Both the position numbers and the translations under genes were made by a program. This document shows positions 39,165-40,014 of a stretch of DNA of 40,014 nt, piece after piece. Below the pieces are notes generated by a model. It did no database searches, was not told where the DNA came from, and saw nothing but the letters and a program-made list of their open reading frames with translations. Source of the stretch: a virus; the IMG/VR virus record IMGVR_UViG_3300036766_000080, positions 1 to 40,014 of that record, one strand, 5' to 3'. Each line of letters starts with the position of its first letter. The first letter of the stretch is position 1.

Positions 39165-39354
39165 CCCTATAGCGACTGTAGCTCTTGCTCTTTTCATCAT
39201 CTACCAGCTTATTCAAAGAAAGACTGAAGTTTCCGAAATCAAAGAAAATCACTTACACGGATTACCAGAAATGAATGAAACGCTTAAAAGACTTGAAACG
39301 AAATCAGATAAAACAGTTGAATTATTAACTAAGATTGAAACTAAATTAAAATGA
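39133..39354 (+). CDS. Membrane-anchored coiled-coil protein (holin/spanin-like layout)
   Basis: 73 residues: a membrane span at about 10-27 (FSPIATVALALFIIYQLI) and a charged helix (NETLKRLETKSDKTVELLTK). Such an N-in, single-span small protein could be a second holin or a spanin-type partner, but it sits in the virion block far from the lysis genes. Overlaps on both sides. Confidence 0.55.
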   Translation: MELLTILQNFSPIATVALALFIIYQLIQRKTEVSEIKENHLHGLPEMNETLKRLETKSDKTVELLTKIETKLK

Positions 39355-39800
39355 TAGACAATTTTTTCAACAGAGATAGCAACTTCGTCCCTATAACCAA
39401 TCTTGGACTGGTTGCTTCAAAAGCGATTACTTACACTACCTTAACCACAGGAGCTGTTGGAGCTACTACATTGTTTACAGTAACAGGAGTGGTTGCAGTC
39501 CGAGTATTTGGTGTTTGTGGATTATCAATTAGTGGTGCAGGAACACTTGAAGTAGGTATTGCAAACGCAACAGCAGTTGTTCTTGCTCAAATTGCAGATG
39601 CTACAACATTAGCTACTGATGAGATTTACACTGATTCAACTCCTACGACAAAGGTTGAAGCGTTGCCTGGCATTTTGATTATAGGAAACGGGCAAGACAT
39701 TATTCAGACCATCGGTGCTACGCCTATAACTGCTGGTCAATTAACTTATTACTGTCTATGGACACCCCTTTCACAAGATGGGAATGTCGTAGCGGCATAA
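39351..39800 (+). CDS. Small structural protein with an N-terminal RDxNFV motif
   Basis: 149 residues. The N-terminus, FFNRDSNFVPITNLG, repeats the RDxNFV motif of the genes at 76 and 358. A Thr/Ala/Val/Gly-rich beta domain follows (TTLFTVTGVVAVRVFGVCG, GAGTLEVGIANAT). Probably a virion surface or fibre-base protein. ATGA overlap with the preceding gene. Confidence 0.65.
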   Translation: MIDNFFNRDSNFVPITNLGLVASKAITYTTLTTGAVGATTLFTVTGVVAVRVFGVCGLSISGAGTLEVGIANATAVVLAQIADATTLATDEIYTDSTPTTKVEALPGILIIGNGQDIIQTIGATPITAGQLTYYCLWTPLSQDGNVVAA

Positions 39801-39804
39801 AAAC

Positions 39805-39960
39805 ATGGCTGATATATACATAAAAAAGGTAATAGCGGAGACTGATAAAGACTTAGAGAAAGAACTAAGCAACATTGAAGGTCGGATAATTCAATGTCAG
39901 AACACAATGCCAGGCAACAGGCGTAACCGAGAATTTGAAGTAATTTGGCATAAAGAATAA
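39805..39960 (+). CDS. Small charged protein spanning the contig closure
   Basis: 51 residues, MADIYIKKVIAETDKDLEKE..., ending EFEVIWHKE. Its last 24 codons are duplicated at 1-73 by the closure overlap. It belongs to the fibre block and is followed two bases on by the gene at 76. Function unknown. Confidence 0.6.
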   Translation: MADIYIKKVIAETDKDLEKELSNIEGRIIQCQNTMPGNRRNREFEVIWHKE

Positions 39961-40014
39961 CCATGGCAACACTTAACCGAGACAAAAATCATAAGACTAT
40001 AGCAGGAGCGGTAA
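39888..40014. repeat. 127-bp terminal direct repeat, second copy
   Basis: This is an exact copy of bases 1-127. Its last 54 bases (39961-40014) duplicate the end of the preceding gene's spacer and the first codons of the gene annotated at 76-345. They should not be counted as a second gene. Confidence 0.93.

Noticed and set aside
1-40014. CRISPR array, insertion sequence, integrase or attachment site
   Set aside because: No regularly spaced repeats, transposase or integrase motifs were seen on reading both strands.
1-40014. Recoded stop codons (TGA or TAG)
   Set aside because: TGA, TAG and TAA all end genes cleanly, often as ATGA or TAATG overlaps with the next gene, so the ordinary bacterial code fits.

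Overview
The window is the complete genome of a small tailed bacteriophage (class Caudoviricetes, podovirus-like). Its first and last 127 bases are identical, so it closes to a circle of 39,887 bp. The overlap of exactly 127 looks like a de Bruijn k-mer overlap from assembly, not a proven biological terminal repeat. Podovirus-like architecture is inferred from a portal protein, an adaptor/tail-tube-like protein, large internal-virion-type proteins, and the absence of a sheath, tail-tube pair or obvious tape measure. No integrase, repressor, RNA polymerase, DNA polymerase, primase or replicative helicase was recognised, so the phage looks lytic and dependent on host replication. The host is not identifiable from sequence alone. 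Translation starts mostly lack Shine-Dalgarno sequences, and many stand-alone genes have TATAAT about 6 nt before ATG, which suggests leaderless mRNAs. TGA, TAA and TAG are all used as stops (ordinary code 11).

Layout on the + strand (one gene is on the - strand). 0-6.4 kb: host-contact and tail proteins, comprising small proteins with a shared RDxNFV module, a collagen-like fibre, a LamG-like lectin, a double glycosyltransferase and a large tail protein. 7-13.3 kb: adaptor, a LysM protein and a 1200-residue polyvalent/internal virion protein. 13.7-15.3 kb: lysis (amidase, structured leader, holin-like protein, lytic transglycosylase). 15.3-18 kb: a patchwork of nucleases, tiny genes, terminators and possible small RNAs. 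18-24.3 kb: early genes, including a RecB-like nuclease, a possible single-strand-binding protein, a NinG-like protein, a DNA methyltransferase, an RNA ligase, Zn-ribbon proteins and very small membrane proteins. 24.3-31.3 kb: terminase small subunit, groES-groEL and terminase large subunit, interspersed with HNH endonucleases. 31.4-39.96 kb: head operon with portal, scaffold, intron-split major capsid protein, beta-helix and decoration-type proteins, coiled-coil protein and membrane protein.

The most striking properties are as follows. (1) There is a very high load of homing-type nucleases: about ten HNH-like genes, a PD-(D/E)xK nuclease and one LAGLIDADG gene, several with private promoters. 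(2) A group I intron splits the major capsid gene, and helices P1, P3, P5, P7, P8 and P10 can be drawn from the sequence. (3) A phage groES-groEL pair is bracketed by two closely similar HNH genes inside the terminase region. (4) A series of RNA structures precedes late genes, including one whose 9-bp closing stem ends at the start codon and holds the only strong AAGGAGG I noticed. (5) DnaA-box-like 9-mers recur beside early promoters. Functional names rest on motif recognition by eye, and no database search was run.
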